The position numbers were made by a program, and so were the translations under genes. DNA of 64,000 bases from the NCBI GenBank assembly GCA_026874595.1, contig CM049306.1:92433642-92497641 (forward strand). Reading direction: 5' to 3'. Positions 51,901 through 58,130 of the stretch are shown here, piece after piece (the first letter of the stretch is position 1; each line of letters starts with the position of its first letter). The notes under the pieces are model-generated. The model was not told the DNA's origin. It did not search any database and was given only the letters and a program-made list of their open reading frames with translations. The DNA is from Sipunculus nudus. Its lineage: Eukaryota > Annelida > Sipuncula > Golfingiida > Sipunculidae.

Positions 51901-54900
51901 GCATAAATGAAAGTTCTCTATTACATATTACGAAATTCCCTCATTATCACTCAAAGCCAGTTCAAAGGAAATTGAATGGATCCCCTGAATTAGGACAATT
52001 ACAAATATGTTTTCATAAATTTAAGACATATTTGGATTTTTTTTCACATATCAGTACATCAGCGCTGTTTCAAATGGGAAAGTTATGGATATATCAATAT
52101 TTATTTGTGCTAGTTATTTGTCATACCAAATGCACACCTGTTTACCTGTCACACCTGGATTTTTACCTGTGTAGGTGACTGACCTACTGAACAGCATTTT
52201 ATCTTTTATTGCATGAAACGTTCACAGCCAAAGTGGACACCTTTTCTAGATTTTTATGACAGATTCGTGATTTTGTTTTCTGTCTGTCAAGGTAAAAATA
52301 TTTTAATTGAAGATAAAATGTAGATTACAGGTATGCAGATTCATATATTTTGCGCATTACACAAAAATAAAGTTTTTTTGTAATGTCCCTTATTACATTT
52401 ATATATTTATAATTTAATTTTTTAAAAGGAGATTTTACATTTATTTACCTGAACCCATCGATGCAGGTGAGCATATTTTACAGGTAGCAGTTTGCCAAAA
52501 ATTTAAGTATGCAATTCACGTGGCTGTGCAGTTGATGTAAAGATAATTTTTGCATGTTGTTTTGGTTCCTTCAAAAACTTCCTTCTCAGTTTTCAACTGA
52601 GAGGAAGTCTTTATTTTCTGTACTTGCAAAGGTAATTAAATCCATTTAAGATCAAAGTTATTATTACAGGTTACTCAATAAATTGTGCAGTTAGCACCTG
52701 TTATTCATATATTGTACACATGCCACACAAAATTAAGATTTTTTATTGGTCTCCCTTATTGCATGTATAAATATATTCTTTAACAAAAAATAATTTACCT
52801 GTACTTACCTGAACTCACCTGTGCAGGTTAGCATATCATTACAGGTAACCATAACCAGTAAAAATTCATATTTTATGCATCTGTAAAATTAAAATATAAA
52901 TTGTTTTCACATAGCTTACATGTTAATAAAAATTCTTCTCCGTCACTATTCCAAGATTCTGTCATTGCCACAGGTAATTAGATCAGTTGAAGATCAAAGG
53001 TATTCACACAGGTAACTTAATTACTGCTTTTAATAACACCTATTCTTATATAAAAAGTGAACTATACAGCCCATTAATAAATAAGATATTAATTTATAGT
53101 CCCTGTAATGATGAACAAAGTGTTTGCACACTTATTAAACAAATATTTACCTTTACTTACCTGTACTTGTAAACATATACATGTATGTTATGAGTTAACA
53201 GAGTCATGGAATAAGCTCCTTGGGTCAGCAAGCTTTTAAGATGAAAAATATAATTCCACCGTATGATCCATTTTCACTCGCACATTCATGTTTGTTGTTG
53301 GTTCCCTTTCCATAATTAGCAAAATCATTCACCTTTTACTTACCTGTAATTTATAATTACATTAGAGTAAAAAAGTTCCATATATTTCCCCTTATCGATC
53401 AAATTGTAAATGAGTTACCTGACAAGGATGAAGGGGTCACTTTGGTGTTCTGCCAGTGAGCCAAAATACAGGTACTACATTTTTACCTGTTTTACCTGTA
53501 TTTACCTGAGTTGCATACATGGCAAATGAGTTATGCAAAAAATAACATAATTAGCATAAAGTGCATTTACCTGACTGTAATTGCTAACAGTTTTACAAAA
53601 ATACCTTGAACAGTTACTAAGGTAATGTCTCTTATATTGATTTATGTCAAAATGTGTATAAAATGCAAAATTCATCTGAACAGTAGGAATGTGACAATCC
53701 ACAAGCTAATCTGAACAGTAAAGGGTTAATTAATACAAAAGAAATAGTTTCATTTTACAAATTTCATCTAATCCATGCTTTAAAATATTTTTTCCTGGAC
53801 ATAAGATAAACATATGAGATTACAAGGTAGATTTTAGAGCATGTTCTCACTAAGGTCACCTAAGGTCATCATAATCAAAATTTGTCTTAACATTTCCACT
53901 AAAATCCTTTCTAAGTGTTCATGTCCATATTTAACTAGTTGGTAAAATATTCCCTTAACAAAGCAGTGTGAGGTTTATGTGTGGAAAATTGTAAAACTAC
54001 CATTATGTTTGGAAAATCCTCTTGGAATACAAAAGAATGTCATAAATTAATTATTTCATTTTTCCTTTCAGGTGGAAGCAACAAGGCAGCCATATTAGCT
54101 GGAGTTTTAGTACCCATTCTGCTGATTTTAGCTGTTTTAGCAGCAATATTCTTGTACAAATACAGAGAAAAATTTACAGATCAAATCCGTCAAGTGCTCC
54201 AGAAAAGAGACAGGAGTCACAGCAGGTCAGTGTTCAGTCACATTCATATCCCACAATGCCTTTGGCAGGGCCCCTCTCATTCTCTTGTGACACATACTGA
54301 GAACTGTAGGTAAATCCTCTTCAGAAAAGTTAAATAAAGCATCTTTGACATTGTTTATTTAAAAGTTGTAGATGCAGTAATATTGATAAACAGAAAATCA
54401 TGTTACCTAAGGTGGCTGGTTGTTCATGTGCAGAAGCTGAAAGATCACTAGTTACAAACTAGAATATCAGCAAAAGCTGATTAAAGCCCTCAGCCAAAAG
54501 AACAGTGTTTATAGGTAGTTACAATAACAAGTACAAAATTTTGTTGTCATTCGGATGTATATCTGTACATGTTATAAATTCAAATTGGAGAGGTATATAC
54601 CATGTTTCATAACAATCCACCAAGTGCTTCCTGAGAAATAAACTCCTAAGTTATTTTCTATTCTAAGCTCTGTGACCTCAATAAGTCAGTCAAGAACACC
54701 CATCCTTAAATTTTACGAAAATACTGTAAATATGCAATAGCACTGAAAAAATGAAGTTCCTGTGTTGAATACCTTTGGAGATATCCCGCTCAAAAGACCA
54801 AAGTTTAAAATCTGATAAAAATTCATTAAAAATCAGAAACAGTAGTTGGTGCTCCCAAACTTGTGCAGCAGGTACAGACCATCAGTCCCAATGATCATAG

Positions 54901-56781
54901 TAAGATCCAATGGTTCCTGAGAAATTAGCTTCTAAGTATTTGTCCATAATCAGCTCTAAAATGTCAAAAATTAGGTCAAGGTCACCCATCTTTGAACTTG
55001 ACCAAGTTTTTGTCGATATACATCATCACCAAAGAATAAAAATTCCTGAAGTGAATCCTTTTAGAGATATCCTGCTCACAAGCCAAAATTTGAAAAATCT
55101 GATAAAAATTCGTAAAAAATCAGAAATTGTAGGTGAAGCCACCAAACCTGTGTAGCAGGTGCAGACTTTCAGTCCAAATGACCATAGTAAGTTTTGTAAA
55201 AATCCACCCAATGGTTCCTTAGATATAAGCTTCTAAGTTTTTTTCTATAATCAGATGTAAAACATTGAAAAATAGGTCAAGGTCACCCATTTTCAAACTT
55301 GACCGAGATTTTGTCGATATACATCTTCACCGAGGAAATAAAATTCTAACGGTGAATCCTTTTTGAGATATCCCGCTCACAAGGTAAAAGTTAACGGACG
55401 TTGGACGGACGGACAGCTTGAGTGACGACAATAGCCCATCAGCCTAAGGGCTGAGGGCTTAAAAGCCATTTCAAAACTCTGGGTCCTCTGACTTGCTGCT
55501 TGATGTACTTGTTGAATGTGTTTGAATTGTTTTGGCAGGCCCCTAACTTTATAAACCATACTGTAGATATTACATGGGGGACTACTTTCTGTGTGAAATT
55601 TCAAACTCTTTGTTGTTATTTAACATCCATGCCGTCCATAAATATGTTTATTACATGCAGACATAAACAAAATAAAAGGTTCAAAAGATAATGTTTAGTT
55701 CATAGACACCAGATCTGCAGAAATAGGATTAAGCCCCTTTAAAGAACCATTAGAACTAGTACTGACAATGGTGAATAATGATCTAAAACTCAAACTGCAA
55801 CTCTTACTTAAAATCTTATTTTTTTAAAAGGCAGGCAGTAAGTGGACATTTAGATATATTTTAAATCAAGAAAATGACCCTAGATGTATTGTCAATATGC
55901 TGCAACAATAAAAGTTATAGGGTTTGAAATCTAGATTACTAGATTATGAATAAGACTTTTTTACACTGATTTGTTTATCATTACCACATGTATTTTGCAG
56001 ACCTCCTGTGATACCATCTTCTGGCACAGGAAAACAAGATTCTCCAGCAAATCAAAGTAAAATAGGGAGCAACATATCAAGAACTCCTTACTTTGTCATA
56101 TCAGGACCCAAGTTAGAGGATACAACATGTACAGTGGCCGGGGGAAGTGCTGCAAGTCATGGGCTGTCACTGGGGATGGGAAAGAATGCCAGTGCTGATC
56201 CTTACGAAGCTTATCTTCAAATGTCTGATGAAAACGCTAAAAAATTCTTGTGTATTATGAGCCCTTCACCTGCCTGGTCCACCATTGACTTGCAGTCGGT
56301 CGATTCTAAAACGTCTCTTGTGGGAGCAGAAAACGTACCCGCTTCACAACCAGTGTCTGATAAACTATCCAGAAAATTCCTAAATGTGCCTAAACTTTCA
56401 TGTTCGAGTTCAGCTGATGATATCAGGATTGATGAACCTGTTACTATGACAGGTGAAGAACGATCAGCTTCAGAAGAAATTCTTCGAAAAGTTCCTATAA
56501 CCCCTCAACCAACACCTGCAGACTCAACTGATGAAATTCCTCATGTTGAATGTGTAAACCAAGAACCGAGGTTTCCACCGAGACCTCAGCTGCCTCCAGT
56601 TGAAACTTTATCAGATAAACTTGAACGGAAAGTTAATACAGCAGGATCCCCGGCTCCCGCAAAGTCAGAGAACAATATATCTGTAGGGGTTCACAACGGA
56701 GCAAAAGGAAATGTTAAGTTACAGTTACCTGCATTCAAAGGGGCAAGACCAAAACTCCCTGGTAGTAACCCACATGTGTAA
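20345..56781 (+). CDS. ADAM-family transmembrane pseudoprotease, 19 exons visible, 5'-incomplete
   Basis: Spliced CDS of 2880 nt (959 residues plus TAA) from 19 exons, all GT-AG: 20345-20421, 21041-21119, 22089-22171, 23209-23315, 25746-25795, 26496-26579, 29885-29956, 30739-30908, 34162-34249, 38626-38759, 39672-39852, 41390-41485, 42211-42342, 44110-44288, 46362-46581, 46734-46811, 47009-47123, 54072-54225, 56001-56781. Domain order is prodomain (1-147), reprolysin-like (148-357), disintegrin (358-451), cysteine-rich (452-584), EGF-like (585-649), membrane span (654-677) and a 282-residue cytoplasmic tail. The EGF part and the GGSIDSG motif resemble ADAM9/12/15/19/33. The zinc site is degenerate ([12 protein letters not shown]), so proteolysis is not expected. 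The protein would act at the cell surface in adhesion or signalling. Signal peptide and start codon are not found. Residue numbers count from the first visible exon. Confidence 0.92.
20440..20830 (+). repeat. Intron 1 minisatellite
   Basis: About eight diverged units of roughly 50 bp with the core AACCTCTGAGTCAGATACTA plus TTTACATGTAAAGT. They lie at 20440-20545 and 20660-20830, interrupted by about 110 bp of unrelated sequence. Confidence 0.75.
20945..21029. repeat. (TA)42 abutting the exon 2 acceptor
   Basis: An uninterrupted TA run of about 85 bp. Only TGTTGTTGCAG separates it from the 3' splice site at 21040/21041, so the usual polypyrimidine tract is largely replaced by TA. Confidence 0.9.
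21041..21119 (+). CDS. ADAM exon 2: prodomain
   Basis: Residues 26-52, [20 protein letters not shown] then EQPYRQ, matching the ADAM L(I/L)xxxFTxxxYxxDG segment. Acceptor GTTGTTGCAG, donor GTGGGT. Its 79 nt length is not a multiple of three, so skipping would shift the frame. Confidence 0.87.
22089..22171 (+). CDS. ADAM exon 3: prodomain
   Basis: Residues 53-80. Contains [20 protein letters not shown] followed by CSGLR, the most conserved ADAM prodomain motif (HCxYxGxVxGxxxSxVxxSTCxGLxG). Acceptor TATTGCAG, donor GTATGT. Confidence 0.93.
23209..23315 (+). CDS. ADAM exon 4: prodomain
   Basis: Residues 80-116: [20 protein letters not shown], then [15 protein letters not shown]. Corresponds to the ADAM G(x)I-YxIEPL segment. 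Acceptor TTTTGTAG, donor GTAAGT. No cysteine is encoded. Confidence 0.85.
23380..24235 (+). repeat. Intron 4 minisatellite, ~130 bp units
   Basis: At least four diverged units with GGGTCATTATGGACA, TGGGACCTCAGTTTTATAGA, GTTACAGGTCTATGATCACC and TAGAGAGGTGTCTGTAATA. The first units lie at 23380-23690 and the array resumes at about 24005-24235. It is split by a SINE-like insert. Confidence 0.75.
23700..24008 (+). mobile_element. tRNA-derived SINE-like element inside the minisatellite
   Basis: The head resembles a tRNA-like pol III promoter: A-box-like TGGTGTAAAGG, B-box-like GAGTTTTAATCC. The body contains CCTGGGAAGGTAATCTGCAA, CCCTGACTAGCATCCCATCC and GCTTCATGCTATAGAAAC, ending AGACTTTACCTACC. 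The element interrupts the surrounding minisatellite, showing that it inserted later. I recall similar bodies in invertebrate SINEs but cannot name the family. Confidence 0.6.
24301..25618 (+). mobile_element. Helentron/pearl-like non-autonomous element, copy 1
   Basis: Subterminal inverted repeats AGCCCTCAGCC (24301-24311) and GGCTGAGGGCT (25582-25592) flank about four tandem units of 290-300 bp, each containing GAGCGGGATATCTC and GATGGGTGACCTTGACC. A GTCC microsatellite lies near the left end. Downstream is a hairpin TCAGC-TTCT-GCTGA (25597-25610), then TATTCTAG and T. Short inverted ends, internal tandem repeats, a 3' hairpin and a CTAG/T terminus are hallmarks of Helentron-associated elements (HINE) and molluscan pearl-type elements. 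It lies in ADAM intron 4. Confidence 0.72.
25746..25795 (+). CDS. ADAM exon 5: end of prodomain
   Basis: Residues 116-132, [17 protein letters not shown]. Acceptor CTCTGCAG, donor GTAAGT. At 50 nt it is short, but it restores phase exactly between its neighbours. The ADAM cysteine-switch residue is expected about here in catalytic relatives, and no Cys is present. Confidence 0.78.
26496..26579 (+). CDS. ADAM exon 6: prodomain/metalloprotease boundary
   Basis: Residues 133-160, 28 whole codons. Begins GKRSLR (an RxxR proprotein-convertase-type site), continues to KQPRR, then [13 protein letters not shown], the canonical first strand of the reprolysin domain (xYVELxxVADxxxF). Acceptor TAATTTTCAG, donor GTGAGT. 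Confidence 0.9.
26660..26995 (+). repeat. Dispersed repeat family A, copy 2
   Basis: In intron 6. Shares CTCCACTGTGTGGGACCCTA, CACACCAAAATCTAATG, AAAGGGCCTGAAATTTCATG, an ACACACAC run and GGCGGAGGCAATAAA with the copies near 17.6 kb and 31.0 kb. Confidence 0.7.
29090..29197. repeat. (TG)n and (TA)n microsatellites
   Basis: TG run at about 29090-29100, then TA runs at 29100-29120 and 29170-29197. The latter directly adjoins the palindrome. Confidence 0.8.
29198..29412. mobile_element. 215 bp near-perfect palindrome (foldback/MITE-like)
   Basis: The left arm begins ACAGAATTTACAACGAAAAT and the right arm ends ATTTTCGTTGTAAATTCTGT. The arms, about 102 bp each, are complementary with one mismatch seen near 29284, around a central segment at 29300-29310. 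TA sequence flanks it on the left. Such arms suggest a young foldback or MITE element. In the ADAM pre-mRNA it would form a long hairpin. It lies in intron 6. Confidence 0.8.
29478..29648. repeat. (TA)n microsatellite, ~170 bp
   Basis: Long TA run with a few TTTA/AAAT interruptions in intron 6. The stop-free YIYIYI frames across it are meaningless. Confidence 0.9.
29885..29956 (+). CDS. ADAM exon 7: metalloprotease-like domain
   Basis: Residues 161-184, 24 whole codons: [20 protein letters not shown] then QVDT. This is the ADAM helix that ends in (A/V)NxVDxxY. Acceptor TTTACTTCAG, donor GTAAGT. Confidence 0.88.
30466..30620 (+). repeat. 35 bp minisatellite, about 4 units
   Basis: Units with core GAATAGGTTCCTTTAAGTGC plus CACTCCCTGGTTTGT, nearly identical, in intron 7. 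Confidence 0.85.
30739..30908 (+). CDS. ADAM exon 8: metalloprotease-like domain
   Basis: Residues 185-241. Contains [20 protein letters not shown], matching the reprolysin strand (xIxLVGxExW), then a helix ending in [15 protein letters not shown], the ADAM HDNAQLLTG region. Acceptor TTTAACAG, donor GTAAGT. Ends with two bases of a Thr codon. Confidence 0.94.
31000..31345 (+). repeat. Dispersed repeat family A, copy 3
   Basis: In intron 8. Matches the two other copies (TTGTGGGATGTTCCC, CACACCAAAATCTAATTG-type, TTTCATGAGGTTCTG, CACAAACACACAG, TGGAGGCAATTAAA). A run of 14 G (31042-31055) sits within it. Confidence 0.7.
31790..31880 (+). repeat. Short AAGACCACCTGTCT repeat
   Basis: Three nearby units of GACCACCTGTCTTATAA type in intron 8. 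Related GACCACCT sequence occurs near 29665-29765 in intron 6. Confidence 0.5.
32225..32900 (+). repeat. Paired GTGAGCTTATGCAATGG repeats
   Basis: Two related stretches begin at about 32233 and 32716 with GTGAGCTTATGCAATGG followed by a GTCCGTC/TCCGCC-rich motif. They resemble dispersed repeats starting with a CCGTC-rich head. Class is unknown. Confidence 0.5.
33084..33560 (+). other. Unrecognised 158-codon open frame in intron 8
   Basis: Begins ATGACTAAGG and ends TGA. The predicted product shows no signal peptide, membrane span or domain I recognise. Cysteines are scattered. Base composition resembles the surrounding intron and no splice sites clearly bound it. It could be a decayed mobile-element frame or chance. 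I do not call it a gene. Confidence 0.15.
34162..34249 (+). CDS. ADAM exon 9: metalloprotease-like domain
   Basis: Residues 241-270: [20 protein letters not shown], then HQYSAGVTV. This matches the ADAM segment in which G.A....MC is followed by SGGIxxD. The conserved Cys is kept. Acceptor TGTTTACAG, donor GTAAGC. Confidence 0.9.
34250..35870. other. Intron 9, left half: CpG-richer, no exon seen
   Basis: This stretch has more CpG and GGC/CCG motifs than its surroundings (for example TTGCCGGTGACCACCGGCGG near 34465 and CCGTCCCGGTAACCCCTGAC near 35832). It may be a younger insertion. No coding sequence is supported. Confidence 0.4.
35872..35957. repeat. (TA)n microsatellite
   Basis: About 85 bp of TA in intron 9 with one AAAT interruption. 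Confidence 0.9.
37036..37720 (+). mobile_element. LINE relic with reverse-transcriptase tail and (ATT)n end
   Basis: 37036-37242 encodes [20 protein letters not shown] and [10 protein letters not shown], the typical thumb region of non-LTR reverse transcriptases (xYLGxxxxxxL...R...). After frame breaks, the downstream part still reads like the same ORF (a segment near 37400 encodes RKQIYSLK). It ends TAATAAAACG then a (TTA)n tail to about 37710, a classic LINE 3' tail. 5'-truncated and inactive. Located in intron 9. Confidence 0.65.
38130..38500 (+). mobile_element. SINE copy 1 (intron 9)
   Basis: A tRNA-like head (A-box-like TAGTCTAGGGG, B-box-like GAGCTCTAATC) is followed by a body shared with 50020-50405: GGACTCTGCAAGTTTAATGG, TGGAATTCTGCAGATGTACA, TAGCATTAAAAA and CCACCAAAA, with an A-rich end. 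Two independent copies with the same limits support a SINE. Confidence 0.65.
38626..38759 (+). CDS. ADAM exon 10: degenerate zinc-binding site
   Basis: Residues 271-315. Aligns with the ADAM HExxHxxGxxHD helix but reads [12 protein letters not shown]. The first His is Arg (CGG, 38668-38670), Glu and the second His remain (38671-38673, 38680-38682), Gly remains, and the third His is absent. The CxM Met-turn equivalent is present as KPCVM. Acceptor TTATCTTGTAG, donor GTGTGC (weak). The domain should fold but not bind catalytic zinc. Confidence 0.92.
39672..39852 (+). CDS. ADAM exon 11: metalloprotease end and disintegrin start
   Basis: Residues 315-375. Encodes [20 protein letters not shown] and NLPTNLPF, the ADAM F(S)xCSxxxxxxFL...CLxNxP segment, then [19 protein letters not shown], the invariant disintegrin opening (CGNxxxExGEECDCG). 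Acceptor CTTTTCACAG, donor GTCAGC. Confidence 0.95.
40843..41000 (+). pseudogene. Decayed duplicate of the exon 11 3' end and its flank
   Basis: 40936-41000 repeats the exon 11 end (TTTCTGTAGCAATAACTTTC, TGGAA, then GTTCACCATAGGTCAGCACT) with a 22 bp internal deletion that removes the Asp-Cys-Gly part. The sequence just before it (40845-40925: TTTATGCTCACACACGAC, CACCTGCACACACTTTTGAA) repeats the intron that normally follows exon 11. So pieces of at least two extra copies lie in intron 11. The relic is frameshifted and not a functional exon. Confidence 0.75.
41390..41485 (+). CDS. ADAM exon 12: disintegrin domain
   Basis: Residues 376-407, 32 whole codons: [20 protein letters not shown], then [12 protein letters not shown]. 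The cysteine spacing is diagnostic for ADAM disintegrin domains (C.N.CC....C......C..G.CC..C). Acceptor CATCCACAG, donor GTTAGT. Confidence 0.96.
42211..42342 (+). CDS. ADAM exon 13: disintegrin loop
   Basis: Residues 408-451, 44 whole codons. Carries [20 protein letters not shown], the disintegrin loop (CRxxxxxCDxxExCxG), with no RGD, then [17 protein letters not shown]. This loop is the presumed integrin-contact region in the family. Acceptor TCATGTTCAG, donor GTAAGG. Confidence 0.96.
42580..44095. repeat. Intron 13 repeat cluster with (ATT)n tracts
   Basis: ATT/TTA trinucleotide tracts lie at about 42580-42710, 43220-43255 and 44035-44095. Between them are CTGTCCATCTGTCCATC-type and GGTGACCTTGACCTTGG-type stretches that recur in many invertebrate dispersed repeats. 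Individual elements cannot be bounded. No coding exon is supported between exons 13 and 14. Confidence 0.5.
44110..44288 (+). CDS. ADAM exon 14: cysteine-rich domain
   Basis: Residues 452-511. [20 protein letters not shown] then WGRTA matches the ADAM xxYCYxGxCxTxxxQCxxLWG motif. [10 protein letters not shown] matches the GNCG motif. Acceptor CCTATGTAG, donor GTGAGT. Ends with two bases of a Gln codon. Confidence 0.96.
45088..45141. repeat. (TA)n microsatellite
   Basis: TA run in intron 14. Confidence 0.9.
45897..45972. repeat. (TA)n microsatellite
   Basis: TA run with two AAAT interruptions in intron 14. Confidence 0.9.
46362..46581 (+). CDS. ADAM exon 15: cysteine-rich domain
   Basis: Residues 511-584. 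Begins DSLCGMVWC, the CGxLxC motif, and ends [15 protein letters not shown], the ADAM PDPGLVxxGTxCGxxK motif. Acceptor TACTTGACAG, donor GTAAAA. One NAT sequon is present. Confidence 0.96.
46734..46811 (+). CDS. ADAM exon 16: EGF-like module start
   Basis: Residues 585-610, 26 whole codons: [20 protein letters not shown] then KCSGNG, matching ADAM (I/M)CxxxxCxN and the CxGxGVC start of the EGF-like repeat. Acceptor TTTGTTTCAG, donor GTATGA. The flanking introns are only 152 and 197 bp, the shortest in the gene. Confidence 0.94.
47009..47123 (+). CDS. ADAM exon 17: EGF-like end and juxtamembrane stalk
   Basis: Residues 611-649: [20 protein letters not shown], then [18 protein letters not shown]. 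The C.N...C.C..G..PP.C spacing and the GGSxDSG motif are typical of the ADAM9/12/15/19/33 group. Acceptor TAATTCCAG, donor GTTTGT. Confidence 0.94.
47500..48965 (+). repeat. Intron 17 tandem repeat, ~140-150 bp units in ~290 bp pairs
   Basis: About ten diverged units with ATCTCAGGAGTGGTTCAATG, CTGAAATTTTGCATGTCCAT, and alternating AGACTGGTGGCACCATCTG or CAGACAGGTGGCGCCAC segments. Even and odd units differ, giving a two-unit higher-order period. No exon is supported inside. Confidence 0.75.
50020..50405 (+). mobile_element. SINE copy 2 (intron 17)
   Basis: Same family as 38130-38500: a tRNA-like head (TTAGTTGTAGAGC), then GCACTCTGCAGGCTTAATGG, TGGAATTCTGCAGATGTACA, TAGCATTAAAAATTGAG and ACCTCCACCAAAAAAA, with an A-rich tail at about 50384-50405. 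The copies differ by indels, so these are old insertions. Confidence 0.68.
51880..52310 (+). mobile_element. LINE relic, C-terminal region (tentative)
   Basis: A frame near 52165-52290 encodes CVGD, a stop, then [20 protein letters not shown] and FLDFYDRF. This resembles the Cys/His-rich C-terminal segment of CR1/Jockey-like LINE ORFs (C...C...E.E.HFL..C). The part before it is decayed. It lies in intron 17. Confidence 0.4.
52315..53175 (+). repeat. Intron 17 tandem repeat, ~340 bp units
   Basis: About 2.5 diverged units containing TTTACCTGAACTCACCTGTG-type sequence, GCAGGTTAGCATAT, TAATTAGATCAGTTGAAGATC-type sequence and CACACAAAATTAAGATTTTT-type sequence. ACCTG motifs continue to about 53590. 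No exon is supported. Confidence 0.65.
54072..54225 (+). CDS. ADAM exon 18: transmembrane segment
   Basis: Residues 649-700. GGSNK is followed by a single strongly hydrophobic segment, [20 protein letters not shown] then IFLY (about residues 654-677). The basic KYREK stop-transfer follows, then [12 protein letters not shown]. Acceptor CCTTTCAG, donor GTCAGT. It defines a type I topology. Confidence 0.95.
54459..55459 (-). mobile_element. Helentron/pearl-like non-autonomous element, copy 2
   Basis: Inverted copy of the element at 24301-25618, here in intron 18. On the - strand it begins AGCCCTCAGCC (55449-55459), carries a GTCC microsatellite and about three ~290 bp units, then GGCTGAGGGCT (54485-54495), the hairpin TCAGC-TTTT-GCTGA (54467-54480) and TATTCTAG followed by T. 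The internal unit number differs between copies (about 3 against 4), a known property of pearl-type elements. Short open frames inside both copies match each other only because the repeats do. Confidence 0.72.
56001..56781 (+). CDS. ADAM exon 19: cytoplasmic tail and stop
   Basis: Residues 700-959 plus TAA. Acceptor TGTATTTTGCAG. The tail is Ser/Pro-rich and low in hydrophobics. Visible motifs are YLQM (56212-56223; YxxM, a PI3K p85 SH2-type site if phosphorylated), [11 protein letters not shown] (SH3 class II PxxPxR), SDKLSRK (56356-56376) and SDKLERK (56611-56631), and a second basic-proline patch RPKLPG near the end. Long SH3-binding tails are common in the ADAM9/12/15/19 group. The sequence itself is not one I recognise. 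Confidence 0.93.
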
Positions 56782-58130
56782 TTTAAATTATTTATCCTAC
56801 ATTTTACACACTTGTTCATATTTTATTACATGTAATGTAATTTGTTGCCATGGAGTTACACTGTTTTAGTCTACAGAAGTCAATAATCATTTTAATATAT
56901 GATATTTTGATTTGATTAAAAAGTGATTTTAAAAATAAAAAGTGCAATGTTTAAAACATAAGGTAAGAGCAAACATTTTTTAGTAGGTCAGTTTTCATTA
57001 ACTCTGTATTGGCAGCATTGTATAATATTGGCTTCAGGGTAATAAAAGATGGAATAATCTCCATGCAAATAGGTCATGGAGACCAAATTCTAAAAATAAC
57101 GGGCAGTTTTAAGTATCACCTGCATTGTAATTAGCTCAAATGTTTCATCAGATATATCTAAATAGATATTTGAGGTACAAATATTAACTAAGGTAAAAAT
57201 ATAAAGTTTATTTTTTTAATTTGGTTATGATGAGACCTACGAAAAGTATTTATAATCATGCAGTTTTTTCAAAATATCTGCATTTTTTTCAAGTGGTTCA
57301 GGTTTGAGCATTTTACACTGAACTTCATTATAATTTACAACACAGCACAATTGTATTTACAGCTGGAAAGTATAACTTTAAACCATGGAATATAAATAAA
57401 GTTATGTATAAAATGTGACTTTTGGGATATGCAGAATTTTGCCTTTAAATTATTAGACTTCTGTTGTGTAATACACATTTCTGCTATAATATATTTTGTG
57501 TAGGTTATTAATTTAGTATAATTATGCATGTCAGGTAAATGTAGATGCAAAACAGATTATTTATGTTTTATATTATTGCTTATTTTATATTTCTGTTTAT
57601 TACATGTACATACATCTGAACTGATATTTATACTATTTTTATAGTTTTTAATATAATGATGCGTTCATGTTTCTGATCTACTATGGTACATTATTTAATT
57701 CAATTGATTATTTATATACACTGTGAAACAGACAATCAATATTTATGGTATTTTGTCATGTTCATTTCCCCAAAAGGAGTTACTCCTCTTTATAACCATG
57801 TCTATGTATTTTTTACATGTAAATAACAGAATTTTTACTCATGTTATACACTCTGCTTGTGTACATGTATATTTGCTGTATTACTTCTGTACTATAAACT
57901 GCCTGATGATCAATGTGGGAGAACAGGCCCAGGTGAGGTACCCATGTTAGTTTTAAAGTTGTCCACCAGATGTCTCTGTTTACTTATTGCAAGTGCTTGG
58001 CTCCAAGTTTGCAACTGCATAAAATGTACTCTGGGTTAGTACAGATGTGGGGAAAATTAACCAGAACATATGTAGTCTGAACATTTGATCTTATTTTGAG
58101 ATATATAATAAAAGTGTAAAATTGAAATGT
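56782..58130 (+). other. Probable ADAM 3'UTR with AATAAA signals
   Basis: AT-rich sequence after the stop codon. Candidate AATAAA signals lie at 56934-56939, 57041-57046, 57395-57400 and 58107-58112. Which is used cannot be told from sequence alone. Confidence 0.5.
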
